DNA of 10,867 nt from an uncultured beta proteobacterium. GTDB lineage: Bacteria; Pseudomonadota; Gammaproteobacteria; Burkholderiales; Burkholderiaceae. The notes below the pieces were generated by a model. That model was not told the origin of the DNA. It did not search any database and saw nothing but the letters and a program-made list of their open reading frames with translations. The DNA lies in NCBI GenBank assembly GCA_903843315.1, contig CAIMPQ010000088.1, forward strand, positions 1 to 10,867, in the 5' to 3' direction. The stretch's first letter is position 1. Each line of letters starts with the position of its first letter. Positions 1 to 7,058 of the stretch are shown one piece after another. A program made the position numbers and the translations under genes.

Positions 1-2097
1 AATTTAACCTTGGCACTTACGGTGCTCTTGGTGGTGTTGGTAATATTCTTATTCTTAAAGCATGTATCTGCGACAGTTATTCCTTCGATCAGTCTGCCAA
101 TCTCTCTGATTGGTGCCTTCTTCTTGCTTTATTTTCTAGGCTATAGCTTAGACAATATCTCGCTTTTGGGTATCACCCTGGCAGTTGGTCTGGTTGTTGA
201 TGATTCGATTGTGGTGCTGGAAAACATCATGCGCTACATCGAACAAGGCATGGACCCACTAAAAGCAGCGCTCAAAGGTAGTAAAGAGGTTGGGTTTACG
301 ATCATCTCCATCTCTCTCTCGCTAGTTGCAGTATTTATCCCCCTGTTCTTTATGCCAGGGCCAATTGGTTTGCTATTTAGAGAATTTGCGGTAGTGGTAT
401 CTCTCTCTATTTTGGTTTCTGCAGTTGTTTCTCTTACTGTGGTGCCCATGTTATGTAGCCGCTTCCTACCTAAGCCTGGGGTACATGCAAAAGAATTTGC
501 CATCAATAAAAAGTTTGACCGTCTATTTGATTGGATGCTGAAAACTTACATTCACTATCTAGATCTAGCCCTGAAAAATCGCAAGATTGTATTGTGGGGC
601 GCTATCTCTACATTTGTGATCACGGTAGTGCTGTTCGTAAATAGCCCTAAGGGCTTTTTTCCGGAAGAGGATATCGGGCAAATTCTGGCGACTACTGAAG
701 CATCCGAAGATATCTCTTTTAGAGCCATGCTCGAATTGCAAGATAAAGCTGCAGAGCTTGTTAATAACGATCCTAATGTGGCAAGCGCTATTTCGGTAAT
801 GGGTGGCGGCAATAGTTCGGGTTACAACACGGGTCGCATATTCATCATCTTGAAACCGAAGAGCGACCGCGCAAAGATGGCCAAGATCATGGAAGGTCTG
901 CGCACGAAGTTTAAAGAGATTCCCGGCTTACAGGTCTACATGCGCCCCGTTCAAAACTTGCAGCTTGGCGGCAAAAGCAGCAAAAGTCGCTACCAATTTA
1001 CTTTGCAAAGCGTCGGATTTGAAGGTGTGAATGAATGGGCAGATAAGCTCATGCAAAAAATGCGTGCCGATCCAATGTTCCGTGACGTCACTAGCGATTC
1101 TCAATTAAAGGGCTTGAACGTCAAAATTAATATTGATCGCGAGAAGGCTGCGAGTGCTGGGGTCACCGTGGCGGATATCCGAACTGCCCTCTATTCTGCA
1201 TACGGAGAAAGGCAAGTATCTACCATCTATACCCCGGTAAACACGTATTACGTTATTTTGGAAGGCGCGGTTGAGGATCGCCAATATGAATCCGATCTAA
1301 ATAAGATATTTGTACGCGGTCGCGCAACCGATAAGTTAATTCCCCTTTCTAGCGTAGCTAGCTTCACACGCACTGTTGGTCCCACAGCAGTGAACCATCA
1401 AGGTCAGATTCCGGCAGTTACCCTATCGTTTAACCTGGCTCCAGATGTCTTTTTGGGGGATGCAACCAAGAAGATTGAGGAATACACCAAAGCAATTGAT
1501 TTACCACCTTCTATCATCACGAGCTATGGTGGCGATGCCGCTGTCTTTAAGAGCAACTCATCCGGTCAGTTGATTTTGATCTTTTCAGCACTTGGCGTGA
1601 TTTACATCCTCCTAGGCGTTCTTTACGAGAGCTACATCCATCCTTTAACTATTTTGGCTGGCTTACCTTCGGCTGCGATCGGCGCTATTTTGGCGCTGCG
1701 CATATTTGGTTTTGAGCTCACCATCATTGCATCGATTGGTATTTTGCTGCTCATTGGTATTGTGAAGAAAAATGCGATCTTGATGATTGACTTTGCATTA
1801 GATGCCCAGCGTAATCAAGGAATGTCCCCAGAAAAAGCAATTCGTGAAGCCTGTATTTTGCGTTTCCGCCCGATCATGATGACCACCTTTGCCGCCTTAA
1901 TGGGCGCTCTGCCAATTGCGTTTGGTCTAGGTGCTGGCGCTGAATTACGTCAGCCACTAGGCATTAGCGTAGCTGGGGGCTTGATCTTCTCTCAATTTGT
2001 AACCTTGATCATTACGCCGGTCATTTATCTTTATCTCGATAAGTTCGCAGGTAATGGTCCGATGGATATTCCAGAATCGGTACTCGAAGGAACCTAA
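1..2097 (+). CDS. RND efflux transporter permease, MdtB/MdtC-like (5'-truncated)
   Basis: Inner-membrane proton-driven drug/metabolite efflux pump subunit of the HAE-1 RND family. The frame is open from base 1, so the beginning lies outside the window; about 698 residues are visible of the roughly 1,040 usual, starting near TM2. Residues are numbered from the codon at bases 1-3. TM2-TM6 occupy about 5-160 and contain the proton-relay pair D67-D68 in GLVVDDSIVVLEN (codons at 199-204). TM7 (about 196-213) is followed by GFFPEED, then the second periplasmic porter/docking half, then TM8-TM12 from about 520. The TM10 lysine of the relay is K590 in GIVKKNAI (codon at 1768). The segments ELRQPLG and LRFRPIMMTT resemble MdtC closely, so I place it in that subfamily rather than with AcrB. 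The membrane-fusion and outer-membrane partners would lie upstream. Its stop overlaps the dnaQ start. Confidence 0.95.
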   Translation, partial: NLTLALTVLLVVLVIFLFLKHVSATVIPSISLPISLIGAFFLLYFLGYSLDNISLLGITLAVGLVVDDSIVVLENIMRYIEQGMDPLKAALKGSKEVGFTIISISLSLVAVFIPLFFMPGPIGLLFREFAVVVSLSILVSAVVSLTVVPMLCSRFLPKPGVHAKEFAINKKFDRLFDWMLKTYIHYLDLALKNRKIVLWGAISTFVITVVLFVNSPKGFFPEEDIGQILATTEASEDISFRAMLELQDKAAELVNNDPNVASAISVMGGGNSSGYNTGRIFIILKPKSDRAKMAKIMEGLRTKFKEIPGLQVYMRPVQNLQLGGKSSKSRYQFTLQSVGFEGVNEWADKLMQKMRADPMFRDVTSDSQLKGLNVKINIDREKAASAGVTVADIRTALYSAYGERQVSTIYTPVNTYYVILEGAVEDRQYESDLNKIFVRGRATDKLIPLSSVASFTRTVGPTAVNHQGQIPAVTLSFNLAPDVFLGDATKKIEEYTKAIDLPPSIITSYGGDAAVFKSNSSGQLILIFSALGVIYILLGVLYESYIHPLTILAGLPSAAIGAILALRIFGFELTIIASIGILLLIGIVKKNAILMIDFALDAQRNQGMSPEKAIREACILRFRPIMMTTFAALMGALPIAFGLGAGAELRQPLGISVAGGLIFSQFVTLIITPVIYLYLDKFAGNGPMDIPESVLEGT
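2087..2091 (+). promoter_or_regulatory. Shine-Dalgarno site of dnaQ inside the efflux gene
   Basis: AAGGA lies 5 bases before the ATG at 2097 and within the last codons of the RND transporter gene. It fixes the dnaQ start. With the TAATG stop/start overlap, it suggests that ribosomes finishing the transporter can reinitiate on dnaQ. Confidence 0.6.
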
Positions 2098-2807
2098 TGC
2101 GCCAAGTCATTCTAGATACAGAAACAACGGGCTTGAATCCAGCTACCGGTGATCGCATCATTGAAATTGGTTGCGTGGAAATGGTGGGACGTCGCTTAAC
2201 GGATCGAACCTTTCATTACTACATCAATCCTGAGCGTGATATTGATGCTGGTGCCTTTGCGGTTCATGGCTTATCTAGGGAATTTCTGTCTGATAAACCG
2301 ATCTTTGCCAATATCGTAGATCAGCTAATTGAGTTTGTAGATAGCGCTGAAATTGTGATCCATAACGCAGCCTTCGACTTGGGCTTCTTAGATAATGAAT
2401 TCGCTTTATTAAAGCGCCCGCCGTTTCGTAATCTAGCATCCAAAATCACAGACACCCTGCTCGATGCCCGCCAGATGTTCCCTGGTAAACGCAATTCTTT
2501 AGATGCACTTTGCGAGCGCTTCTCGATCAGTAATCAACACCGCACCCTACACGGCGCTTTATTAGATGCCCAGCTTTTAGCCGAAGTTTATGTGGCGATG
2601 ACCAGGGGCCAAGAGGATCTCTCGATTGATTTAATCGACTACACGGTAGGCGCAGATTCTTCAGGACATACTAAAGCTTTGCCATCGGATCTTAAAGTCC
2701 TGATTGCGACTGATCTTGATCTTCAACTACATGAAAAGATCTTGGCTGAAATTGCTAAGGCAAGTAAAAAGGACCCCGTATGGAGTCCTTTGCATACCGC
2801 AGGCTAA
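2097..2807 (+). CDS. dnaQ: DNA polymerase III epsilon subunit (3'-5' proofreading exonuclease)
   Basis: Proofreading subunit of the replicative polymerase core, a DEDDh-type exonuclease that removes mispaired 3' nucleotides. The protein has 236 residues, close to the 243 of E. coli. All five catalytic residues are visible: D7 and E9 in ILDTETTG (Exo I), D94 in HNAAFDLGFLDNE (Exo II), and H152 and D157 in HRTLHGALLDAQ (Exo III). QEDLSI (172-177) sits where E. coli epsilon has its clamp-binding hexapeptide. The tail (about 200-230, with a conserved HE and W) resembles the alpha-binding end, which favours true epsilon over a generic DnaQ-like exonuclease. The ATG shares its A with the last base of the upstream TAA (TAATG). 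A site AAGGA at 2087-2091 lies inside the efflux gene, so translational coupling is likely. The last codons carry a terminator-like hairpin. Confidence 0.95.
   Translation: MRQVILDTETTGLNPATGDRIIEIGCVEMVGRRLTDRTFHYYINPERDIDAGAFAVHGLSREFLSDKPIFANIVDQLIEFVDSAEIVIHNAAFDLGFLDNEFALLKRPPFRNLASKITDTLLDARQMFPGKRNSLDALCERFSISNQHRTLHGALLDAQLLAEVYVAMTRGQEDLSIDLIDYTVGADSSGHTKALPSDLKVLIATDLDLQLHEKILAEIAKASKKDPVWSPLHTAG
2766..2791 (-). terminator. Hairpin terminator shared by converging dnaQ and dmlA, inside dnaQ
   Basis: AAAGGACCCC (2768-2777) pairs with GGAGTCCTTT (2782-2791) around a GTAT loop, with 9 of 10 positions matched (one C-A mismatch). Read on the - strand, the stem follows the dmlA stop by 23 bases and ends in TTTTT, so it fits a dmlA terminator best. 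On the + strand it has only TTT after the stem and would act, if at all, within the last dnaQ codons. There is no other hairpin in the 7 bases between the two genes. Confidence 0.6.
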
Positions 2808-2814
2808 CTACTCC

Positions 2815-3906
2815 TTAGATTGCTGCAGCAATCGCTTTACCGAGATCATCCGTCTTAGCTGTGCCACCAAGATCTGGTGTCAATGGCGCATTACCTGGAC
2901 CAGCCGCTAAAACCTTCTCAATCGCGTTAAATATCGCTTTGCCAGCCTCTGGATAGCCAAGGTGGTCTAGCATCATTGATCCGCTCCAGATCTGCCCAAT
3001 TGGATTGGCAATCATCTTGCCGTAGATGTCTGGTGCTGAACCATGAACTGGTTCAAACAAAGAAGGGAACTTACCTTCTGGATTAATACTTCCTGATGGA
3101 GCAACCGCAATAGTCCCAGTGCACGCAGGCCCCAAGTCAGACAAAATATCGCCAAACAAATTACTTGCCACCACCACGTCAAATCGATCTGGATTCATGA
3201 CAAAATGCGCTGCCAAAATATCAATGTGATATTTATCGGTACGAACATCAGCATAGTTTTTAGACATCGCTTCGACACGTTCATCCCAATACGGCATAGT
3301 GATAGCAATACCATTGGATTTAGTTGCTGAAGTTAAATGTTTCTTTGGGCGACTTTTTGCTAAATCAAACGCATATTTCAAAATGCGATCTACGCCCTGC
3401 CTTGTAAATATAGACTCTTGAATCACAAACTCACGGTCAGTATCTGGGAACATCTTGCCGCCAACGCTGGAATACTCACCTTCGGTATTTTCACGAACCA
3501 CAAAGAAGTCAATATCACCAGGCTTGCGATTGGCCAATGGGCAAGGAACGCCTGGCAGCAATCGCACGGGTCGCAGGTTCACGTATTGGTCGAAACCACG
3601 GCGGAATTGAATTAAGCTGCCCCACAAAGAAACGTGGTCAGGAAGAATATCTGGCATGCCAACGGCGCCAAAGAAGATGGCGTCATATTGCATTAAGGTA
3701 TCAAACCAGTCGTCAGGCATCATCTTGCCGTGCTTAAGGTAGTAGTCACAACTCGCAAAATCAAAATGATCAAATTGCATGCCAATGCCAAACTTTTTAT
3801 TTGCAGCTTCTAACGCACGAATACCTTCGGGCATCACCTCTTTACCAATACCGTCTCCGGCGATAACGGCGATTTTGGGGTTTTTAAATATTTTCTTTGT
3901 GCTCAT
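2815..3906 (-). CDS. dmlA: Tartrate/D-malate dehydrogenase (NAD+, decarboxylating)
   Basis: Cytoplasmic beta-decarboxylating dehydrogenase. The family oxidises D-malate to pyruvate and CO2, or tartrate to oxaloglycolate, with NAD+ and a divalent metal. The protein has 363 residues, matching DmlA/TtuC (about 361). Visible parts are the N-terminal GDGIGKEV (17-24), substrate-binding arginines R112 (NLRPVR) and R138 (VREN), catalytic Y145 (ENTEGEYS) and K196 (SATKSNG), and metal-binding D229, D253 and D257 (NLFGDILSDLG). The NAD loop is EPVHGSAPDIYGK (285-297), where D293-I294 point to NAD+ rather than NADP+. Long stretches such as LWGSL and TMPYWDERVEAM match DmlA more closely than LeuB or Icd. 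It lies 59 bases downstream of the SprT-like gene and may be co-transcribed with it. The ATG has only a weak GAG site upstream (3914-3917). No LysR-type DmlR-like regulator is next to it. Confidence 0.9.
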   Translation of the reverse strand: MSTKKIFKNPKIAVIAGDGIGKEVMPEGIRALEAANKKFGIGMQFDHFDFASCDYYLKHGKMMPDDWFDTLMQYDAIFFGAVGMPDILPDHVSLWGSLIQFRRGFDQYVNLRPVRLLPGVPCPLANRKPGDIDFFVVRENTEGEYSSVGGKMFPDTDREFVIQESIFTRQGVDRILKYAFDLAKSRPKKHLTSATKSNGIAITMPYWDERVEAMSKNYADVRTDKYHIDILAAHFVMNPDRFDVVVASNLFGDILSDLGPACTGTIAVAPSGSINPEGKFPSLFEPVHGSAPDIYGKMIANPIGQIWSGSMMLDHLGYPEAGKAIFNAIEKVLAAGPGNAPLTPDLGGTAKTDDLGKAIAAAI

Positions 3907-3965
3907 TTTTTTGTCTCAAAATTTTAAATGACGTGTTTTAAATAGAAATCTGATTGGTTTACATA

Positions 3966-4628
3966 CTAGCTGATGGCACGGCGAATTTCATCAGGAGGAT
4001 TTTTTACCCCCTTAGCCACTGACTCACTATCGTGATCGCTGGTATTTTCAATGGTCTCAGGCATATCTTCCTGCATCCGGATATTATCCTTCGGACAAAT
4101 CGGCGCGCCATAGCTAGCCCATTTTTTTAGTAACGTAACTTCAAATCCGCATTGGCCGCATTTGGCTTTGCTACGACTCGCATTGCTTGGCCTGGGTGGC
4201 GGAAAAACGATAGCTTGATGGGGGTATGGGCCAAGCTCCTGGCTGATCATCATCAGCCTCACCATCAATTCTTCCGTTGCATGGGCCATTCTGGCGGGAC
4301 CTTCAAGCCCCACTGTCTGGGCAATGCCTTTGAAATCTTCACCGTGACCACTAAAGCAATCATCTACAGCATGGCATAGCTCATGCACTAAGGTGTCTAG
4401 TAATTGCACTGGATCATCAATCTTTGGGGAGATAAAAATCTCATTTACGCCCCCACCTGAGCGCTCCCGAGGCCAGCACTGACCCAAAGTGGTTCTAGGG
4501 CTACTGGAGGCTGCAAATCCGCAGGAAACTCTGACCGGAGGGATGGCATAACCTGCTTTGGAAAATACAGGTTCTAGGTGCCTTACAGCGTCTACTAACC
4601 AGGCTTCACGTACTGAATGTTGCTTCAT
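3966..4628 (-). CDS. SprT-like zinc metallopeptidase-family protein
   Basis: A 220-residue protein with a SprT-like domain, the family that includes bacterial SprT and the eukaryotic DNA-protein-crosslink protease Spartan. The motif HELCH (82-86) gives two zinc ligands and the catalytic E83; H95 in GHGEDF is the probable third ligand. A treble-cleft zinc ribbon follows: C157-x2-C160 and C178. The position expected for the fourth ligand reads CPKD, with D181 instead of Cys or His. After about residue 184 comes a charged, mostly acidic and probably disordered tail. No signal peptide is seen, so it is likely cytoplasmic. The actual substrate in bacteria is not established for this family, so I give no process. 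The start is the ATG at 4626-4628, which lacks a strong Shine-Dalgarno site. It is divergent from the amidase across about 80 bases. Confidence 0.8.
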   Translation of the reverse strand: MKQHSVREAWLVDAVRHLEPVFSKAGYAIPPVRVSCGFAASSSPRTTLGQCWPRERSGGGVNEIFISPKIDDPVQLLDTLVHELCHAVDDCFSGHGEDFKGIAQTVGLEGPARMAHATEELMVRLMMISQELGPYPHQAIVFPPPRPSNASRSKAKCGQCGFEVTLLKKWASYGAPICPKDNIRMQEDMPETIENTSDHDSESVAKGVKNPPDEIRRAIS

Positions 4629-4645
4629 CTTTTGCTTACTGTTAA

Positions 4646-4655
4646 CTCAATTGAG
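4646..4655. repeat. 10-bp perfect palindrome in the sprT-like/amidase divergent region
   Basis: CTCAATTGAG is a perfect palindrome in the 82 bases (4629-4710) between two divergent genes. It lies 18 bases upstream of the SprT-like start. GATCAT occurs twice nearby (4656-4661 and 4680-4685). An operator is possible, but a 10-bp palindrome can occur by chance and I see no convincing -35/-10 pair. Confidence 0.3.
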
Positions 4656-4710
4656 GATCATTAAAAAATACTAAATTGCGATCATACGCCACCAACCGTA
4701 GAATGTGGGT

Positions 4711-6021
4711 ATGAAAGATCTCGAAAGCCTCAGCGCTTCCCAAGCAGTAAAAGCGCTTTCTAAACGTGAAATTAAGGCGACTGATTTACTCCTCTCCTGC
4801 CTAGACCGCATAGGGCAAAGAGAAAGCATCGTGAAGGCCTGGGTTAGCCTCGGTAAAGAGAATGCCTTAGCCCGTGCTAAAGAGCTCGATAAAGGGGCTA
4901 TTCAGGGCCTATTACATGGTCTACCAATCGGGGTGAAAGATTTGTATGACACCTATGACCTACCTACCTCCTATGGATCCCCAATTTATGCGAATCACTA
5001 CCCGGTAACCGATGCGGTTTCTGTAGCGCTCATGAGGCAAGCTGGCGGAATTATTCTGGGTAAAACCGTCACAACCGAATTTGCCTTCTTTAAGAGTGGC
5101 CCTACAAGCAACCCCCATGACAATAAGCACACTCCTGGCGGTTCTTCAAGTGGATCTGCTGCTGCGGTTGCAGACTTCATGATTCCTCTTGCTATCGGCA
5201 GCCAATCGGCTGGTTCCATCATTCGTCCAGCTTCATTTTGTGGCGTAGTGGGTTTTAAGCCTAGCTATGGAAAGATCAGTGTCGCTGGGGTTAAGAGTCT
5301 AGCAATTTCACTCGATACCCTGGGTTGCTTTGGCAGAACAATAGAAGATGTTGCTCTTGGAGTGGCCGCCATGAGTGGTGATCACCAAATGGCTCATGTT
5401 GCTGATCTGTATAACAAACCACGTATTGGTATTTGTAAAACAGCACATTGGCCAAGCGCCCACAAAGAAACTGCCAGTGCATTAGCTCTAGCACGTCATG
5501 CAGCAGAAGCGATTTCCAAGGGCGTCATTCGAGATCATGTCCTGCCTAAAGCTTGCGATGATTTAATTCAGGTGCAATCGCGAATCATGCAGTCTGAAAT
5601 GTCACGTAGCCTAGCTTTTGAACGTGCACATTTTTATAAGAAATTAAGTCCAGTGCTACTCAAGCAAATAGATGATGGCGCCAAGATCAGTTATGAAGAT
5701 TACGCAAAAGACTTGCTGCAGGCCAATAAAGCCAGGGCCTCTATAGCTGACCTATTCAACAATGAAATCGATGTAATCATTGCACCGAGCGCAATTGGTG
5801 AAGCGCCTATGCTCAAAGACGGTACAGGCGACCCTGTGTTCTGTAGAGAATGGACTCTTTTAGGCTTGCCGTGCATCAATATCAATGTGACGAACGGACC
5901 AAATGGCCTACCGGTTGGCGTACAGCTCATCGCCGGGCCTGGTAAAGATCATTTCTTGTTAAGTGTTGCTAGAGCATTTGCTCAAGCATTGCCTGACCCC
6001 GTTTTACGAGATCAGGCATAA
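4711..6021 (+). CDS. Amidase-signature family hydrolase
   Basis: Serine hydrolase of the amidase-signature fold, which cleaves carboxylic amides (substrate unknown). From the ATG at 4711 it has 436 residues; a GTG six bases earlier (4705) is the alternative start, and neither has a clear Shine-Dalgarno site. The Ser-cisSer-Lys triad is complete: K76 in GVKDLYDT, S145 in PGGSSSGSA and nucleophile S169 in GSQSAGSIIRPASFCG. The 24-residue spacing between the two serines is the same as in FAAH. The nucleophile motif is SQSAGSIIRPA rather than the TDTGGSIR-PA type of GatA, and the protein is shorter than GatA, with no gatB or gatC nearby. It is therefore probably a catabolic or detoxifying amidase, not the tRNA amidotransferase. 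No signal peptide is seen. It is a single-gene unit converging on the Bug receptor gene. Confidence 0.88.
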   Translation: MKDLESLSASQAVKALSKREIKATDLLLSCLDRIGQRESIVKAWVSLGKENALARAKELDKGAIQGLLHGLPIGVKDLYDTYDLPTSYGSPIYANHYPVTDAVSVALMRQAGGIILGKTVTTEFAFFKSGPTSNPHDNKHTPGGSSSGSAAAVADFMIPLAIGSQSAGSIIRPASFCGVVGFKPSYGKISVAGVKSLAISLDTLGCFGRTIEDVALGVAAMSGDHQMAHVADLYNKPRIGICKTAHWPSAHKETASALALARHAAEAISKGVIRDHVLPKACDDLIQVQSRIMQSEMSRSLAFERAHFYKKLSPVLLKQIDDGAKISYEDYAKDLLQANKARASIADLFNNEIDVIIAPSAIGEAPMLKDGTGDPVFCREWTLLGLPCININVTNGPNGLPVGVQLIAGPGKDHFLLSVARAFAQALPDPVLRDQA

Positions 6022-6031
6022 AGATTTTTTT
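5990..6031 (+). terminator. Possible terminator of the amidase gene
   Basis: TGCCTGA (5990-5996) pairs perfectly with TCAGGCA (6012-6018) around a 15-base loop, followed six bases later by seven T (6025-6031). The stem overlaps the last amidase codons and the T-run reaches the stop codon of the converging gene. The large loop and the gap before the T-run make it weaker than the terminator after mmsA. Confidence 0.4.
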
Positions 6032-7007
6032 AGTCTAAAGTGATATTGGCAGCTTTAATGGCTTTACTCCAATATGGCAACTCTTTCTTCAGTAGTGCAT
6101 CCATTTGAGCTGGATTAAGATAACGCAATTCAACACCAGCAGCGTCTGATCGCTCTTTCACTTCAGGCAATGCCAGACTCTGTTTTACTGAATCAGAGAG
6201 TTTGGTAATGACTGGTGCAGGTGTCCCTGCGGGCGCGTACAACGCTACCCAGGACTCTAATTGGAATGACGGTAAGCCAGCCTCAGCAGTGGTTGGAACA
6301 TTGGGCATACCTGGGTGGCGGTTCTTGCCCGTGACAGCTAGACCTTTCAGTTTGCCACTCTGGACATGCTGCATTAATGAAGGTGGCGTACTGATAAATA
6401 CTTGGACTTGACCCGCTAGGACATCCTGAATTGCTGGTCCAGAGCCTTTATAAGGTACATGCACCATCTCTACACCCGTAGTTTGTTTAAAAATCTCAGT
6501 GCCAATATGAGAAACAGAGCCGTTACCCTGTGAGGCGTAATTTAACTTTCCCGGATTCGCTTTGGCATATGCGATGAATTCTTTTAAGTTATTTACTGGT
6601 ACCGATGGATGAACTGCAATCACATTAGTTGATACGGTTAGCAAAGCGACCGGAGAAAAATCTTTAATCGGATCCCATGGCAACTTGTCAAACAGCGCTG
6701 GATTACCAACGTGATAACCTGAATAAGAAATCAGCAAGGTATAACCATCCGGTTTTGCCTTAGCAACATATTGATATGCAGTATTTCCACTGGCGCCGGG
6801 CTTGTTATCAACAATGATTGGCTGACCAATGACTCGAGCTAGAGGTTCACTTAAGAGACGTGCGGAGGTATCTACCAAACCACCCGGTGGATTTGGTACT
6901 ACCAAAGTAATCGGCCGATCTGGGAATGCTTGAGCAACAGCGAGTTGAGTGCCTAATGCAAAACACAAAAAAGCCAATAGTTTTTGTGCTGGATGCAATC
7001 TTTTCAT
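6030..7007 (-). CDS. Bug/TctC-family periplasmic solute-binding protein
   Basis: Secreted receptor of the Bug (Bordetella uptake gene) family, which binds small carboxylates or related solutes in the periplasm. It has 325 residues from the ATG at 7005-7007, which has AGGAG six bases upstream. An in-frame TTG at 7053-7055 would bury the signal peptide and is rejected. The signal peptide has K-R near the start, a hydrophobic core (about 10-20) and a likely cut after AVA or AQA (23-27). The mature start FPDRPITLVV, the loop PPGG (40-43) with ligand-contacting D46, and VDNKPGASG (66-74) are family hallmarks; PYKGSGPA and AGLPSFQLESW follow in the second lobe. No tctA/tctB membrane genes are nearby, so it is an orphan receptor. 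It lies 51 bases after the flavin oxidoreductase gene, probably in the same transcript. The ligand cannot be read from the sequence. Confidence 0.9.
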   Translation of the reverse strand: MKRLHPAQKLLAFLCFALGTQLAVAQAFPDRPITLVVPNPPGGLVDTSARLLSEPLARVIGQPIIVDNKPGASGNTAYQYVAKAKPDGYTLLISYSGYHVGNPALFDKLPWDPIKDFSPVALLTVSTNVIAVHPSVPVNNLKEFIAYAKANPGKLNYASQGNGSVSHIGTEIFKQTTGVEMVHVPYKGSGPAIQDVLAGQVQVFISTPPSLMQHVQSGKLKGLAVTGKNRHPGMPNVPTTAEAGLPSFQLESWVALYAPAGTPAPVITKLSDSVKQSLALPEVKERSDAAGVELRYLNPAQMDALLKKELPYWSKAIKAANITLD

Positions 7008-7013
7008 GCTGAT

Positions 7014-7018
7014 CTCCT
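7014..7018 (-). promoter_or_regulatory. Shine-Dalgarno site deciding the Bug receptor start
   Basis: AGGAG on the - strand, six bases before the ATG at 7005-7007. It selects this ATG, which immediately precedes a proper signal peptide, over the TTG 48 bases upstream. Confidence 0.75.
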
Positions 7019-7058
7019 GATTTCTTTTTATTCTTGAAGTGTAGCGCTTAATCAATGC

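Noticed and set aside
234..812. Antisense open frames of 85-90 codons within the efflux gene
   Set aside because: They are shadows of a strongly conserved coding frame, with no domains or ribosome sites; the same holds for similar frames opposite dmlA, the amidase, the flavin oxidoreductase and mmsA.
2704..2910. 68-codon + frame across the dnaQ/dmlA junction
   Set aside because: It overlaps the 3' ends of two well-supported genes in other frames and shows no recognisable protein features.
2815..3906. Reading the dehydrogenase as LeuB or isocitrate dehydrogenase
   Set aside because: The fold and active site are shared, but long stretches match DmlA/tartrate dehydrogenase and no leu genes are adjacent.
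4711..6021. Reading the amidase as GatA of the tRNA amidotransferase
   Set aside because: It is shorter, has a different nucleophile motif, and gatB/gatC are not nearby.
7008..7055. TTG start extending the Bug receptor by 16 residues
   Set aside because: The extension hides a normal signal peptide, while the internal ATG has AGGAG at the right distance.
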